From Gammaproteobacteria bacterium LSUCC0112 (GTDB lineage Bacteria; Pseudomonadota; Gammaproteobacteria; Pseudomonadales; Pseudohongiellaceae), in contig SPIB01000001.1 in assembly GCA_004535785.1 (NCBI GenBank), positions 162,356 through 226,355 on the forward strand: a stretch of 64,000 nucleotides of DNA. Reading direction: 5' to 3'. A model generated the notes under the pieces. The model had not been told where the DNA came from and searched no databases. It saw only the letters and a list, made by a program, of their open reading frames with translations. Shown here piece by piece: positions 1-7,541 of the stretch. Positions within the stretch are counted from its first letter, which is position 1, and each line of letters begins with the position of its first letter. Made by a program: the position numbers and the translations under genes.

Positions 1-561
1 AAACAATCGCTGATAAAGCGCCAGCGTTGTCTGATCAGGCGATGCAAATGTCGATCCTGTGCGCGTGGAATAACTGATGGGGCGGCGAGAAATCGAGGCA
101 TCAATATCCAGCACTTTGAAGCGGGTTGAACCGCCAATGGCATCGGCCACCCGCGTGTCCAGCGTCGCTGCATCAAAGCGCCCGCTACCAGCCGGGGCAA
201 CACCGGACAGGATGGAGGCATGGCCACTCCAGTGCACCAGATTGGGCCGGGTATCGGGAATTGCACGGAACCCGGAAAATACTGACACTTTATTTTTGAG
301 TGCGGCGATCGCTTGTAATTCGGGTGTAATGTCGTAGTCCAGACCTGTTTTTTGTGGCACCCATCGTGTCCCGCCCGCAGGCGTGTCCGTCAGTCCCAAC
401 CCCCAGAAATACGTACCAAAGCGCGTGGGAATGCGGGTGCCATCGGCATACGCGTTGCCATTTTCATTCAAAAACATGTTCAACATGGGCAGACCCAGGT
501 TGACCGCGGCGCCACCCAAAAACCCCTTCAGCAGCGTGCGTCGATTGATGTATTTAGCCAT
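1..561 (-). CDS. DUF1552 domain protein, N-terminal part (runs off window)
   Basis: The visible 187 residues start at an ATG whose upstream bases give a GGGAGA ribosome-binding site. The N-terminus carries a twin-arginine signal (RRTLLKG followed by a small hydrophobic stretch GGAAVNLGLP), so export through Tat is likely. The mature start, with FGTYFWGLG and later VHWSGHASILSG, matches DUF1552 proteins, which have no established reaction. The gene begins 21 nt behind a DUF1592-type gene on the same strand; DUF1552 and DUF1592 genes are habitually paired in planctomycetes, myxobacteria and some gammaproteobacteria, so the two probably act together in the periplasm. The 3' part lies outside the window, so total length and C-terminal motifs cannot be judged. 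Confidence 0.85.
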   Translation of the reverse strand, partial: MAKYINRRTLLKGFLGGAAVNLGLPMLNMFLNENGNAYADGTRIPTRFGTYFWGLGLTDTPAGGTRWVPQKTGLDYDITPELQAIAALKNKVSVFSGFRAIPDTRPNLVHWSGHASILSGVAPAGSGRFDAATLDTRVADAIGGSTRFKVLDIDASISRRPISYSTRTGSTFASPDQTTLALYQRLF

Positions 562-582
562 GATGCATTCTCCCTGCTGTTG

Positions 583-2250
583 TTATTGAACAGACGCCGT
601 GTTTGCGTGGTCTGGGGCGCCTTGTGGGATCACCACCTTAAAGAATTCAGGCGTCTGTGCAATCTGCCTGAACAATGCCGGCACCCGGTATCCATTGTCA
701 GCGAACTGCTCTATTTGCGCGGTGATGTACGACCGCTCCGCACTGCCGGGCATGCGGGCTGCCCCGTAAGCATAAACATTGCGCACCAAACAGGATGACG
801 CTCGCGGATCGTTGTAGAGAAACTGACCAAGGCCTTGTGCACCCACAAATTTATTGCCAAACAGATCTGCGCTTACATCAATCAACTGCCCGTTTTCGAA
901 TTTGCGCAGTTGACCCAGACCGTCAAAGTGCTCGAGGGCAAGGCCGGGGGGATCACTTCGCTGGTGACAGACGATACAACCGGGATTGCTCATATGATCC
1001 AGCAGACGCTCACGCGAGGTTGCTGCATCACTGTCAACAACCGCAGAAAAATCCACATCAGCAGGCGGTTCAGGTGTGTGCTCACACAGGAAAATTTCGT
1101 GCAACTTGATGCCGCGCACAGTCGGTGATGACGTCCCCGGATGGGCATATAACGACAGGAATCCGACTTGTGAAAATATGCCGGAACGTTCAGCCGAATC
1201 AGGAAAGGTGTAAGGCGCCCACTCCTCACTGGACGCAAATGGCACCTGATAGATGGCGGCCAACGGTCGATTCAGGAAGGTGTCATTGGAGGTAAAGATC
1301 TCCCGATAGTCGCGCTCTTTAACAACCAGCAGGTCTACCAATGTGCGGATCATCTGTTGTTCGGCACTGTCCGCCACCAGCTGATTGAACTTGGGATAAA
1401 TCGTGGCATCTTTGACCATGCTGTCAAAGCCATCAATCTGCATCATGTCAACCAGAAACGCCTGAATCCCGTCTTGTACGCGCGGGGAACTGCTCAAGCG
1501 AGTTATCTGCGTTTGCAAGCCTTGCTCCGTCAATAGGTCACCGCTGGCCGCAGAAGCCAGCAACTCAGCGTCAGGGGCGCTGTTCCAGAACAAAAAGGAC
1601 AATCGTGACGCACGCGAATAGGCGTCCAGACGCAGGTTATCGCCGTTGTCCGGATCCACTTCAGCGCGTTCAATTCGGAACAAAAACTCCGGCGCAGCCA
1701 GCAAACTGCTCAACGCAAGTTGCAGCCCTGTATAAAAATCGCCCGAATGCTGCGTACCTGACGCAGCCGTCTGCAAACGAGCATTCATCTCAGCCGCGCT
1801 CAGCGGGCGTCGGAACAACCGTTCCCCAACCATGCTGATGAAATTTGCTGCACACGCCTGATCAAATGCCGACAAGGCTGACGGCTGACAAGGCATCACG
1901 ACCGCTCGCCGCGGTTCGTCAAGCACCTGACGTGCAATGTCATGAGAAAGATTAAAGTATTGTTCAAAACCCGCAGCGGTCAGCGACAACGTCGCGCTAC
2001 CCAATGCCTGCAGCCCCAACTCCCGGCGTTCCGGTTCAAAGCGGCCATTAATCTGAATATCATCACCAAAAATATCCGCAATACTACGGCGATACTGTGG
2101 TTCCGTGAGGCGGCGCACGGCCACTACCACCGACGTGTTGCCGACGGCATCGGCAGAACCATTGGCAAGGACTACGTCGCTGGCAAGCGCAGCATAGAGC
2201 CCCAGTCCGATAGACGTCGTCATCACAAACAGGCGAGCTACTTTTATCAT
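583..2250 (-). CDS. DUF1592/DUF1588/DUF1585 protein, planctomycete-type cytochrome-like
   Basis: This 555-residue protein has an N-terminal hydrophobic signal (about residues 1-29, ending VVLANG). Blocks typical of the family follow in order: LTEPQYRRSIADIFG (DUF1587-like), RLFRRPLSAAEM (DUF1595), an SRASRLSFLFWNSAPD block (DUF1592), SGIFSQVGFLSLYAHPGTSSPTVRG (shown here only as the DUF1588 block, key residues H-P-x-x-S-S-P), then CIVCHQRSDPPGLALEHFD with one CxxCH haem-binding motif, and a C-terminal DUF1585 segment. A single covalent c-type haem in the periplasm is therefore plausible. A good AAAGG ribosome-binding site precedes the ATG. It is the first gene of a two-gene unit with the DUF1552 gene. 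The biochemical role of the family is not established; a secreted redox function is an inference. Confidence 0.85.
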   Translation of the reverse strand: MIKVARLFVMTTSIGLGLYAALASDVVLANGSADAVGNTSVVVAVRRLTEPQYRRSIADIFGDDIQINGRFEPERRELGLQALGSATLSLTAAGFEQYFNLSHDIARQVLDEPRRAVVMPCQPSALSAFDQACAANFISMVGERLFRRPLSAAEMNARLQTAASGTQHSGDFYTGLQLALSSLLAAPEFLFRIERAEVDPDNGDNLRLDAYSRASRLSFLFWNSAPDAELLASAASGDLLTEQGLQTQITRLSSSPRVQDGIQAFLVDMMQIDGFDSMVKDATIYPKFNQLVADSAEQQMIRTLVDLLVVKERDYREIFTSNDTFLNRPLAAIYQVPFASSEEWAPYTFPDSAERSGIFSQVGFLSLYAHPGTSSPTVRGIKLHEIFLCEHTPEPPADVDFSAVVDSDAATSRERLLDHMSNPGCIVCHQRSDPPGLALEHFDGLGQLRKFENGQLIDVSADLFGNKFVGAQGLGQFLYNDPRASSCLVRNVYAYGAARMPGSAERSYITAQIEQFADNGYRVPALFRQIAQTPEFFKVVIPQGAPDHANTASVQ

Positions 2251-2475
2251 GGGCTGACCTTTCTTTATTCTAGTTATTTTGTGGATGCATCAGCACCCTG
2301 TAGCGGAAAACCATTTTCTTTTTATATTTTCCAGTGAGGCTGAGTCTACCTGCCGGGGCGGGGTTGTCAATAGGGGATGTGGCGCTGATTCTTTCCGGGA
2401 ATTGCAGCTTCAGAGTGATGGCTCGATACGATGAATGTTCGAATTTCAAAACTACGAGAATAACGGTAAGCCAAC

Positions 2476-2663
2476 AGCGCAGCGGGAGGCGGCCGCCGTG
2501 TCGGGCCCATCAGGCCGCGCTTATCCTTTGATGGGTCGCCCGATCAGGCGCGAGCAATGTCCGAGTCCCGAGCGGCGCAGCCGCGAAGGTCGAGTTGCGC
2601 AGCGCAGGGCGCCCCATTAAAGGAAGCGGCCGGCCCGAGACTGCGGCCGCCTCCCGCTGCGCT
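2476..2663. repeat. Family-A palindromic intergenic element, copy 1
   Basis: The outer arms 2476-2507 and 2632-2663 are inverted repeats of 32 nt with two mismatches; the outermost 21 bp are perfect. A second nested pairing joins about 2524-2541 with 2607-2624 (two mismatches in 18), so the whole 188 bp can fold as one long hairpin or cruciform. The internal string CCCATCAGGCCGCG, then TATCCT, then CGCGAGCA recurs at the same relative places in the element at 61541-61723. It sits behind the 3' end of the beta-lactamase-like gene. There is no transposase and no clear target duplication. I do not recognise a named family. Confidence 0.85.
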
Positions 2664-2690
2664 TATGCTGAAGATTTCCCCTTTGTTTTC

Positions 2691-2714
2691 GCTTTTGCTT
2701 TTGCTTTTGCTTTT
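2691..2714. repeat. Short tandem repeat (GCTTTT)4
   Basis: Four exact copies of GCTTTT follow one another, with a related GTTTTC unit just before. The tract lies 25 bp beyond the stop of the beta-lactamase-like gene. Such hexamer tracts can change copy number by slippage, but being outside a reading frame it would not switch a protein on or off. Confidence 0.8.
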
Positions 2715-2739
2715 ACACTTTCAAAAATGCTTTACGTAA

Positions 2740-4011
2740 TCAATCCACAATCGCCTGATTCACAACATTGTGAAAACCCTCACGCAACCGAATATGACTA
2801 TACGGCCGAATCTGCGTCAGAATAATCGCCACCAACTCCTCCTCCGGATCAATCCAGAACAACGTCCCAAACGCGCCACCCCAGGAAACCGCCCCCTCTG
2901 TATCCGAGGTATGCGCCACCGCACGGTCCAGGACAACTGAATAACCCAGCCCAAAACCCATTCCGGGACCACTCAGCCACAATGGCAGGTCACCCGTGTG
3001 GTTGGCAAAAATGAGTTCAACTGTTTTGGAACCCAGCAGCCGCACCCCATCGAGCTCGCCACCATTGAGCATCATCTGCTGAAAACGAATGTAATCATGA
3101 GCCGTTGACACCAGACCACCGGCACCCGAAAAAAATGCTCGTGGACCGGAGACATAATTGCTGCGCTCATCGCCAACTTCGGTCAGCGTCATGCGGTTGC
3201 CATTGTCAGCATCTGGGCCATACAGTGTTGCAAAGCGGTTCACCTTGTCAGGCGGCAGATAAAAATGGGTATCGTTCATCTGCAAGGGTGAAAAAATCCT
3301 TTCACGCAGAAAGGTATCCAGATCATCGCCGGAAATGACTTCGACCAAGCGGCCTACGACACTGGTGGCTGCTGAGTATTCCCAGCGCGTACCCGGTTCA
3401 TAACGTAAAGGCAAGGTTGCCAGTCGTTCGGTCCAGCTGGCCAGGTTTTCATCACCCTGAACGCGAGACACTTCAGAATAACGCGCAATATCACCTCGAT
3501 AACTGTTCATCAAACCAGCTGTGTGCGTCAGGATATGCGTAAAACTGATGGGTGTTTTCGCAGGTTCAAGACGGGTTGTTCCGTCAGCCTGCTCAACTTC
3601 AACCATCATATTTTTAAATTCAGGCAGCCAGTCTGAAATGGGATCATCCAACTGGAAATAACCTTCTTCGTAGAGCATCATCAATGCCACCGATGCAATC
3701 GGTTTGGTCATCGATGCCATGCGAAAAATGGTGTCCTTGGTCATCGGTTGATTGCGCTCCACATCCTTCATGCCTTGAGCGCTGAAGTGCACCACCTTAC
3801 CGCGCCGGGCAACAAGCGTGACCGTGCCCGCAACCATTTCATCGTCAATATAACGCTGGGTAAACGCATCAATGCGCTGAAGTCGCTCTGAGGACATGCC
3901 CACTGATTCCGGTTCTGCCATCGGCAGGCCAGAGGGCGGCGTTTGCGCAAAAGTCATGGCTGATAAAGCCGTCAACGCAATTGCTGTAATGAGTTTAATT
4001 ATGTGTGGCAT
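2740..4011 (-). CDS. Serine hydrolase, class C beta-lactamase / EstB-like family
   Basis: This 423-residue protein has a signal peptide (hydrophobic residues about 5-22, ending AMTFAQ), so it is exported to the periplasm. The PF00144 fold is shown by the SxxK motif SMTK in the block FRMASMTKPIAS (nucleophile Ser and general-base Lys) and the Tyr motif YSA in RWEYSAATS. These resemble EstB-type esterases and penicillin-binding-like hydrolases more than true AmpC, whose second motif is YxN. Likely substrates are esters or D-amino-acid peptides; antibiotic hydrolysis cannot be claimed. A GAGGTG ribosome-binding site precedes the ATG. It is followed upstream by an alpha/beta hydrolase gene on the same strand 51 nt away, so the two may be co-transcribed. 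Confidence 0.9.
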   Translation of the reverse strand: MPHIIKLITAIALTALSAMTFAQTPPSGLPMAEPESVGMSSERLQRIDAFTQRYIDDEMVAGTVTLVARRGKVVHFSAQGMKDVERNQPMTKDTIFRMASMTKPIASVALMMLYEEGYFQLDDPISDWLPEFKNMMVEVEQADGTTRLEPAKTPISFTHILTHTAGLMNSYRGDIARYSEVSRVQGDENLASWTERLATLPLRYEPGTRWEYSAATSVVGRLVEVISGDDLDTFLRERIFSPLQMNDTHFYLPPDKVNRFATLYGPDADNGNRMTLTEVGDERSNYVSGPRAFFSGAGGLVSTAHDYIRFQQMMLNGGELDGVRLLGSKTVELIFANHTGDLPLWLSGPGMGFGLGYSVVLDRAVAHTSDTEGAVSWGGAFGTLFWIDPEEELVAIILTQIRPYSHIRLREGFHNVVNQAIVD

Positions 4012-4062
4012 TTGTCACCTCTTCTATTTATTGTGATTTTTATTACATCCATCAACAGCGGT

Positions 4063-5079
4063 TTAATCAGTCAGAAAACGTAAAATCTCTGCATTTAACA
4101 GGTCAGGGGATTCAAGATGCGGATTGTGGCCAACATTTGGGAATAGCACCAGCGAACCATTGGGCAACAAATCCACGGCGCGTTGGGCGGTAGACGGGTA
4201 ATTGGGCCCGTCTTCAGCACCACCAACCAGCAGGGTTGGCGTTTGAATAGAGGGCCAAAACGCATCAACTGGCAACGCAGTTAAATGACTGTTCATGGAT
4301 CGCACCAGATTCAAACGATGAAAATCGCCGCTCAACGCATGACCATAACGAATACGTACGTGTTCCATGTACTCCGGTTTCCAGTTCACAATCCTGTTTT
4401 GTTCCTGCCTGAGATTGGCTGCGTAATGCGCCTGTAAATCAGGTTCTGGTACCCCCGCGCTGGGAGCACTCCACATCCGTCCACGATCGCTGTTATTCAA
4501 AGCAATAGGGTTGACCATAATCAGGTGCGTCACACGATCCGGATAAATGTGCGCATAACTGCTGCCCAGTCGTCCACCCAGAGAATGGCCGGCAATCGCC
4601 GCCTGCTCTATCCCCAGATGGTCGAGAATTGCCATCACGTTGGACCCATGCAGATTAACATCGTATGGAATCACCGGCTTTGAGGAGCGCCCCCAGCCCA
4701 GACGGTCGACAGCAACCACCCTGAAACCTGCTGCAGTCAATGCTTTCATGGTGTTTTCCCAATACCAGCTGTAGTAACTACTGCCGTGCAACAGCACAAC
4801 AGTTCGACCGTTGGCAGGCGCCGTCGGGGTGGCATCCATGTAAGCAATGCGGACATCCTGCCCATGAAGCGTGCGGTGGAGAAACTGCACCGGGTACGGG
4901 TAAGGAATTTCTTCGAGGTTGATTGAAACCGGGCCCCACTCTGCGGGTGGACTGCCGGGTGGTGACTGTGCCAGCGTGGTTGTTGCGGAGAATATGAACA
5001 ACCATGTGGCTGCCAGCACGGCGACTTTTTTGCCGGGATCACGATATTCCAGCGCTGCCAATTTCTTCAAAACAGACAT
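4063..5079 (-). CDS. Exported alpha/beta hydrolase
   Basis: I chose the ATG at 5079 because a strong AGGAGG lies five bases before it; a longer open frame starting at 5121 has no such site. The 338-residue product has an N-terminal hydrophobic stretch (VAVLAATWLFIFSATTTLAQ) that looks like a signal peptide or anchor. The alpha/beta-hydrolase signature is clear: the oxyanion HG in VVLLHGSSYYSWYW, the nucleophile elbow GHSLGG, an acid in VGGAEDGPN, and the catalytic His in VGHNPHLESPD. The substrate is unknown. It lies in tandem with the beta-lactamase-like hydrolase, suggesting a small periplasmic ester-hydrolysing unit. Confidence 0.9.
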   Translation of the reverse strand: MSVLKKLAALEYRDPGKKVAVLAATWLFIFSATTTLAQSPPGSPPAEWGPVSINLEEIPYPYPVQFLHRTLHGQDVRIAYMDATPTAPANGRTVVLLHGSSYYSWYWENTMKALTAAGFRVVAVDRLGWGRSSKPVIPYDVNLHGSNVMAILDHLGIEQAAIAGHSLGGRLGSSYAHIYPDRVTHLIMVNPIALNNSDRGRMWSAPSAGVPEPDLQAHYAANLRQEQNRIVNWKPEYMEHVRIRYGHALSGDFHRLNLVRSMNSHLTALPVDAFWPSIQTPTLLVGGAEDGPNYPSTAQRAVDLLPNGSLVLFPNVGHNPHLESPDLLNAEILRFLTD

Positions 5080-5179
5080 GCAAGCCTCCTCTTTCTGATT
5101 CTTTTTAAGTTGCTTGATCACAATACCGTTTTACTGCCAGTTCAATCAACGTTGGCTATTCGTGCCCGTCTTCGTCCTT

Positions 5180-6415
5180 TCAGGATGGCGGCAACGCTAT
5201 TCGGACACAATTTCGACCGGCATTCTTTGCGTCGTACATCGCTTGATCAACGCGTGAAACAAGTCGTTGCAGACTTTCGTTGCCATCCCACTGCGCGACC
5301 CCAAGACTGATCGCAACGTTGATTCTTGCCCCACTGGCCTCCACCACAATACCGGCAACAGCGTGACGAATTCGCTCGGCGATTATCGCTGCCTCCTCCA
5401 GCTGCACTGACGGCAACAGCACCAAAAACTCTTCGCCGCCGGTGCGGCTGAACAAGTCCAGTGGACGCAAGGTATGGGTGACCGGTTTTGTAATAGACCG
5501 CAACACCTCATCGCCCGTTTCATGACCGTATTGATCGTTAATTTTTTTGAAGTGGTCCAGATCAAACATGATCACCGACACATTCGATTTTTCCTGTCGG
5601 CAGCGCTGCAGCACACGTTGGGCATTCTCGTAAAAATAGCGGCGATTGGTGATGCCCGTGAGGAAATCAAGGGAGGCTAATTGCTGTAGTCTGTCGTTTG
5701 CAGCATTCAGCGCATTGTTAGCTGCCTGCAATGATTCAGTGCGCTCTTCGATGCGCCTCTCCAACAATATATTCTGTTGACGAATTTCTGCCAACAACAC
5801 TGCCAGTCCAACCGATACCAGCGACACAATAGCCAATAATTCCTGAGCAAGCCAGACTGCATATTGCGGGTTGGTCGCCGCATACAGATAGGCTCCACCC
5901 AGAAGACTGTCCACTGTCATTGCGGAGATCATCGCAACAACCAGAACCGCGCCGGGCACACCCATGCGCACCGCCGCCCAGATACCAAACGGTAACATCA
6001 GCACCGGTGTCACATAGAATTCAAAAAAACTGCCGCCGGCTGGTTCAAGAAAATGTGGGCCAAGTAACATCAGCACAGTACATAGCAGCAGAAACTCCGC
6101 GAGTTTCGCCCAGTTGAACGCCGGTATGCCGTTCTGAACAAAGCGAATTACACCGATCAACAGCGGTGTCAGTATCAGCAGGCCCAGCGCGTCACCAAAC
6201 CACCAGAGCCGCCAGTGTGAGAGGAACTCACTGCTGTCTTGCTGCAGAACAACGTAAATCAACGCCCCCGGCACGGCTGCCACCGAAGACGCGAGCAGCG
6301 GGCCAAACAAGACAAATTTTACCGCGCTCTTTACTCTGTCAAATGCAAATGACGTCCCGGACCAGCGCAAAATCAGAAACGCCGCAATCAGACAGCAAAC
6401 ACAGCCTGCAAACAC
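5180..6415 (-). CDS. MASE1-GGDEF diguanylate cyclase, N-terminus shortened
   Basis: The 411 residues comprise several membrane segments (about residues 1-215) that match the C-terminal part of a MASE1 sensory domain, a short coiled linker (ERRIEERTESLQAANN), and a full GGDEF domain with the active-site motif GGEEF and an RxxD inhibitory site (RPLD) five residues before it. It should make cyclic di-GMP at the inner membrane and be product-inhibited. The usual first MASE1 helices are absent: the only start is a GTG at 6415, and the frame is closed by a stop at 6434-6436, right behind the alcohol dehydrogenase gene. Either the 5' end was lost in a rearrangement or the protein works with fewer helices. 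No obvious ribosome-binding site supports the GTG. Confidence 0.8.
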   Translation of the reverse strand: MFAGCVCCLIAAFLILRWSGTSFAFDRVKSAVKFVLFGPLLASSVAAVPGALIYVVLQQDSSEFLSHWRLWWFGDALGLLILTPLLIGVIRFVQNGIPAFNWAKLAEFLLLCTVLMLLGPHFLEPAGGSFFEFYVTPVLMLPFGIWAAVRMGVPGAVLVVAMISAMTVDSLLGGAYLYAATNPQYAVWLAQELLAIVSLVSVGLAVLLAEIRQQNILLERRIEERTESLQAANNALNAANDRLQQLASLDFLTGITNRRYFYENAQRVLQRCRQEKSNVSVIMFDLDHFKKINDQYGHETGDEVLRSITKPVTHTLRPLDLFSRTGGEEFLVLLPSVQLEEAAIIAERIRHAVAGIVVEASGARINVAISLGVAQWDGNESLQRLVSRVDQAMYDAKNAGRNCVRIALPPS

Positions 6416-6464
6416 GGCGTTAGCATCGGGCGGTTAGCGCCGCACCGGAGTTGTCAGGCCGCGG

Positions 6465-7502
6465 TTAGCCCCGCAACACCACCCGACCCTGCACCTTGCC
6501 CGCCTTCAGATCCGCCAAGGCTTGAGACACAGCGGCCAATGGACGCTCTTCGATACGAATGGGCGCAATCTTGCCTGCCCGCACCAACGCCATCAGCTCA
6601 CCCATTTCCTGCAAACTACCCACATAACTGCCTTGAATAATGCGTGCACTCATGGGGATAAACGGCAACGGCACATTCAGTGCGCCACCATAAAGACCCA
6701 CGATGATTATTTTGCCGCCTTTGCGCAGACAACCCATGCCAAAATTGACGGAGGCTTCGGCACCAACAAAATCAATCACCGCATAGGCACCGCCGTTAGA
6801 CAGTGTTTTGATGGCTTTGACTGATGCTTTGTCGCCGGAGTTAAACACCGCTTTGGCGCCCAATTCTTTGGCAGCAGCCAGTTTGTTGTCGTCAATATCC
6901 ACCACAATCGGGTGCAGCCCCTGCGCCAGCGCGACCTGCAAGGCCATCATGCCTACCCCGCCGGCACCGATTAACACCAGTTCATCACCCTCGACCAGCG
7001 GCCCTACTTTTTTAAGTGAGCTGTAGGCCGTCAAACCTGAGCAGGCGTAGGTAGATGCCAACGCATCATCCACCCCGCCCTTGTCAAACAGGTAGCGCGA
7101 ATGCGGCACCATCACGTGATCAGCAAAGCCGCCCTGTGCAATGGTACCAAGCCCACGACCTGGCGTGCACAGATGTTCCTCTCCGCGGCGGCAGCTGGGG
7201 CATTCACCGCAGCCGATCCACGGAAACACCACCCGGCGATCACCGACTTTAACATCGGTGGCATCGGGTCCGACGGCAATGACTTCACCAAAAATTTCAT
7301 GTCCCAGCACCAGACCGGGACGACCGACCTCGAGCTTTTTATCGTTGCCCAGATTGAACTCACCGTCGTGCAGGTGAATGTCCGAATGACACACGCCGCA
7401 GGCGACCATTTTGACGAGCACTTCAGTGCCTTGCGGCACGGGAGTGTCGGCCTCTACCCGCTGCAGCGGCGCGCCAGGCGCCGCGGTTTGGTACGAAATC
7501 AT
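6465..7502 (-). CDS. Zinc-dependent alcohol dehydrogenase (MDR family)
   Basis: The 345-residue protein is a typical medium-chain dehydrogenase. Catalytic zinc ligands lie in GVCHSD (Cys) and LGHE (His-Glu); the structural zinc site is CGECPSCRRGEEHLC with four Cys; the Rossmann motif is GAGGVG. It should oxidise an alcohol with NAD(P)+ or reduce the aldehyde. It is encoded 39 nt behind the bifunctional beta-oxidation gene on the same strand, so it may supply or remove an alcohol or aldehyde that enters acyl-CoA metabolism, but the substrate is not indicated by sequence. Confidence 0.92.
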   Translation of the reverse strand: MISYQTAAPGAPLQRVEADTPVPQGTEVLVKMVACGVCHSDIHLHDGEFNLGNDKKLEVGRPGLVLGHEIFGEVIAVGPDATDVKVGDRRVVFPWIGCGECPSCRRGEEHLCTPGRGLGTIAQGGFADHVMVPHSRYLFDKGGVDDALASTYACSGLTAYSSLKKVGPLVEGDELVLIGAGGVGMMALQVALAQGLHPIVVDIDDNKLAAAKELGAKAVFNSGDKASVKAIKTLSNGGAYAVIDFVGAEASVNFGMGCLRKGGKIIIVGLYGGALNVPLPFIPMSARIIQGSYVGSLQEMGELMALVRAGKIAPIRIEERPLAAVSQALADLKAGKVQGRVVLRG

Positions 7503-7541
7503 GACTTTTTCCTTGAGCCTTGCGCCCGGTTACATGGTTTA

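Larger units (their letters stand above)
2251..2739. other. Intergenic region holding a palindromic repeat and a short tandem repeat
   Basis: This gap lies between the start of the DUF1592 gene and the end of the beta-lactamase-like gene, both on the minus strand. I see no credible gene in it. It contains the family-A palindrome at 2476-2663, described separately, and four perfect tandem copies of the hexamer GCTTTT at 2691-2714. The promoter of the DUF1592/DUF1552 unit must lie in 2251-2475, but no convincing -35/-10 pair stands out. Confidence 0.7.

Noticed and set aside
2476..2663. Family-A element as a transposon with terminal inverted repeats
   Set aside because: No clear target-site duplication flanks either copy and no transposase is in the window. 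The MITE idea remains possible but unsupported.
2740..4011. Calling the serine hydrolase an AmpC resistance gene
   Set aside because: The second motif is YSA rather than YxN, and the protein resembles esterase or peptidase members of the family.
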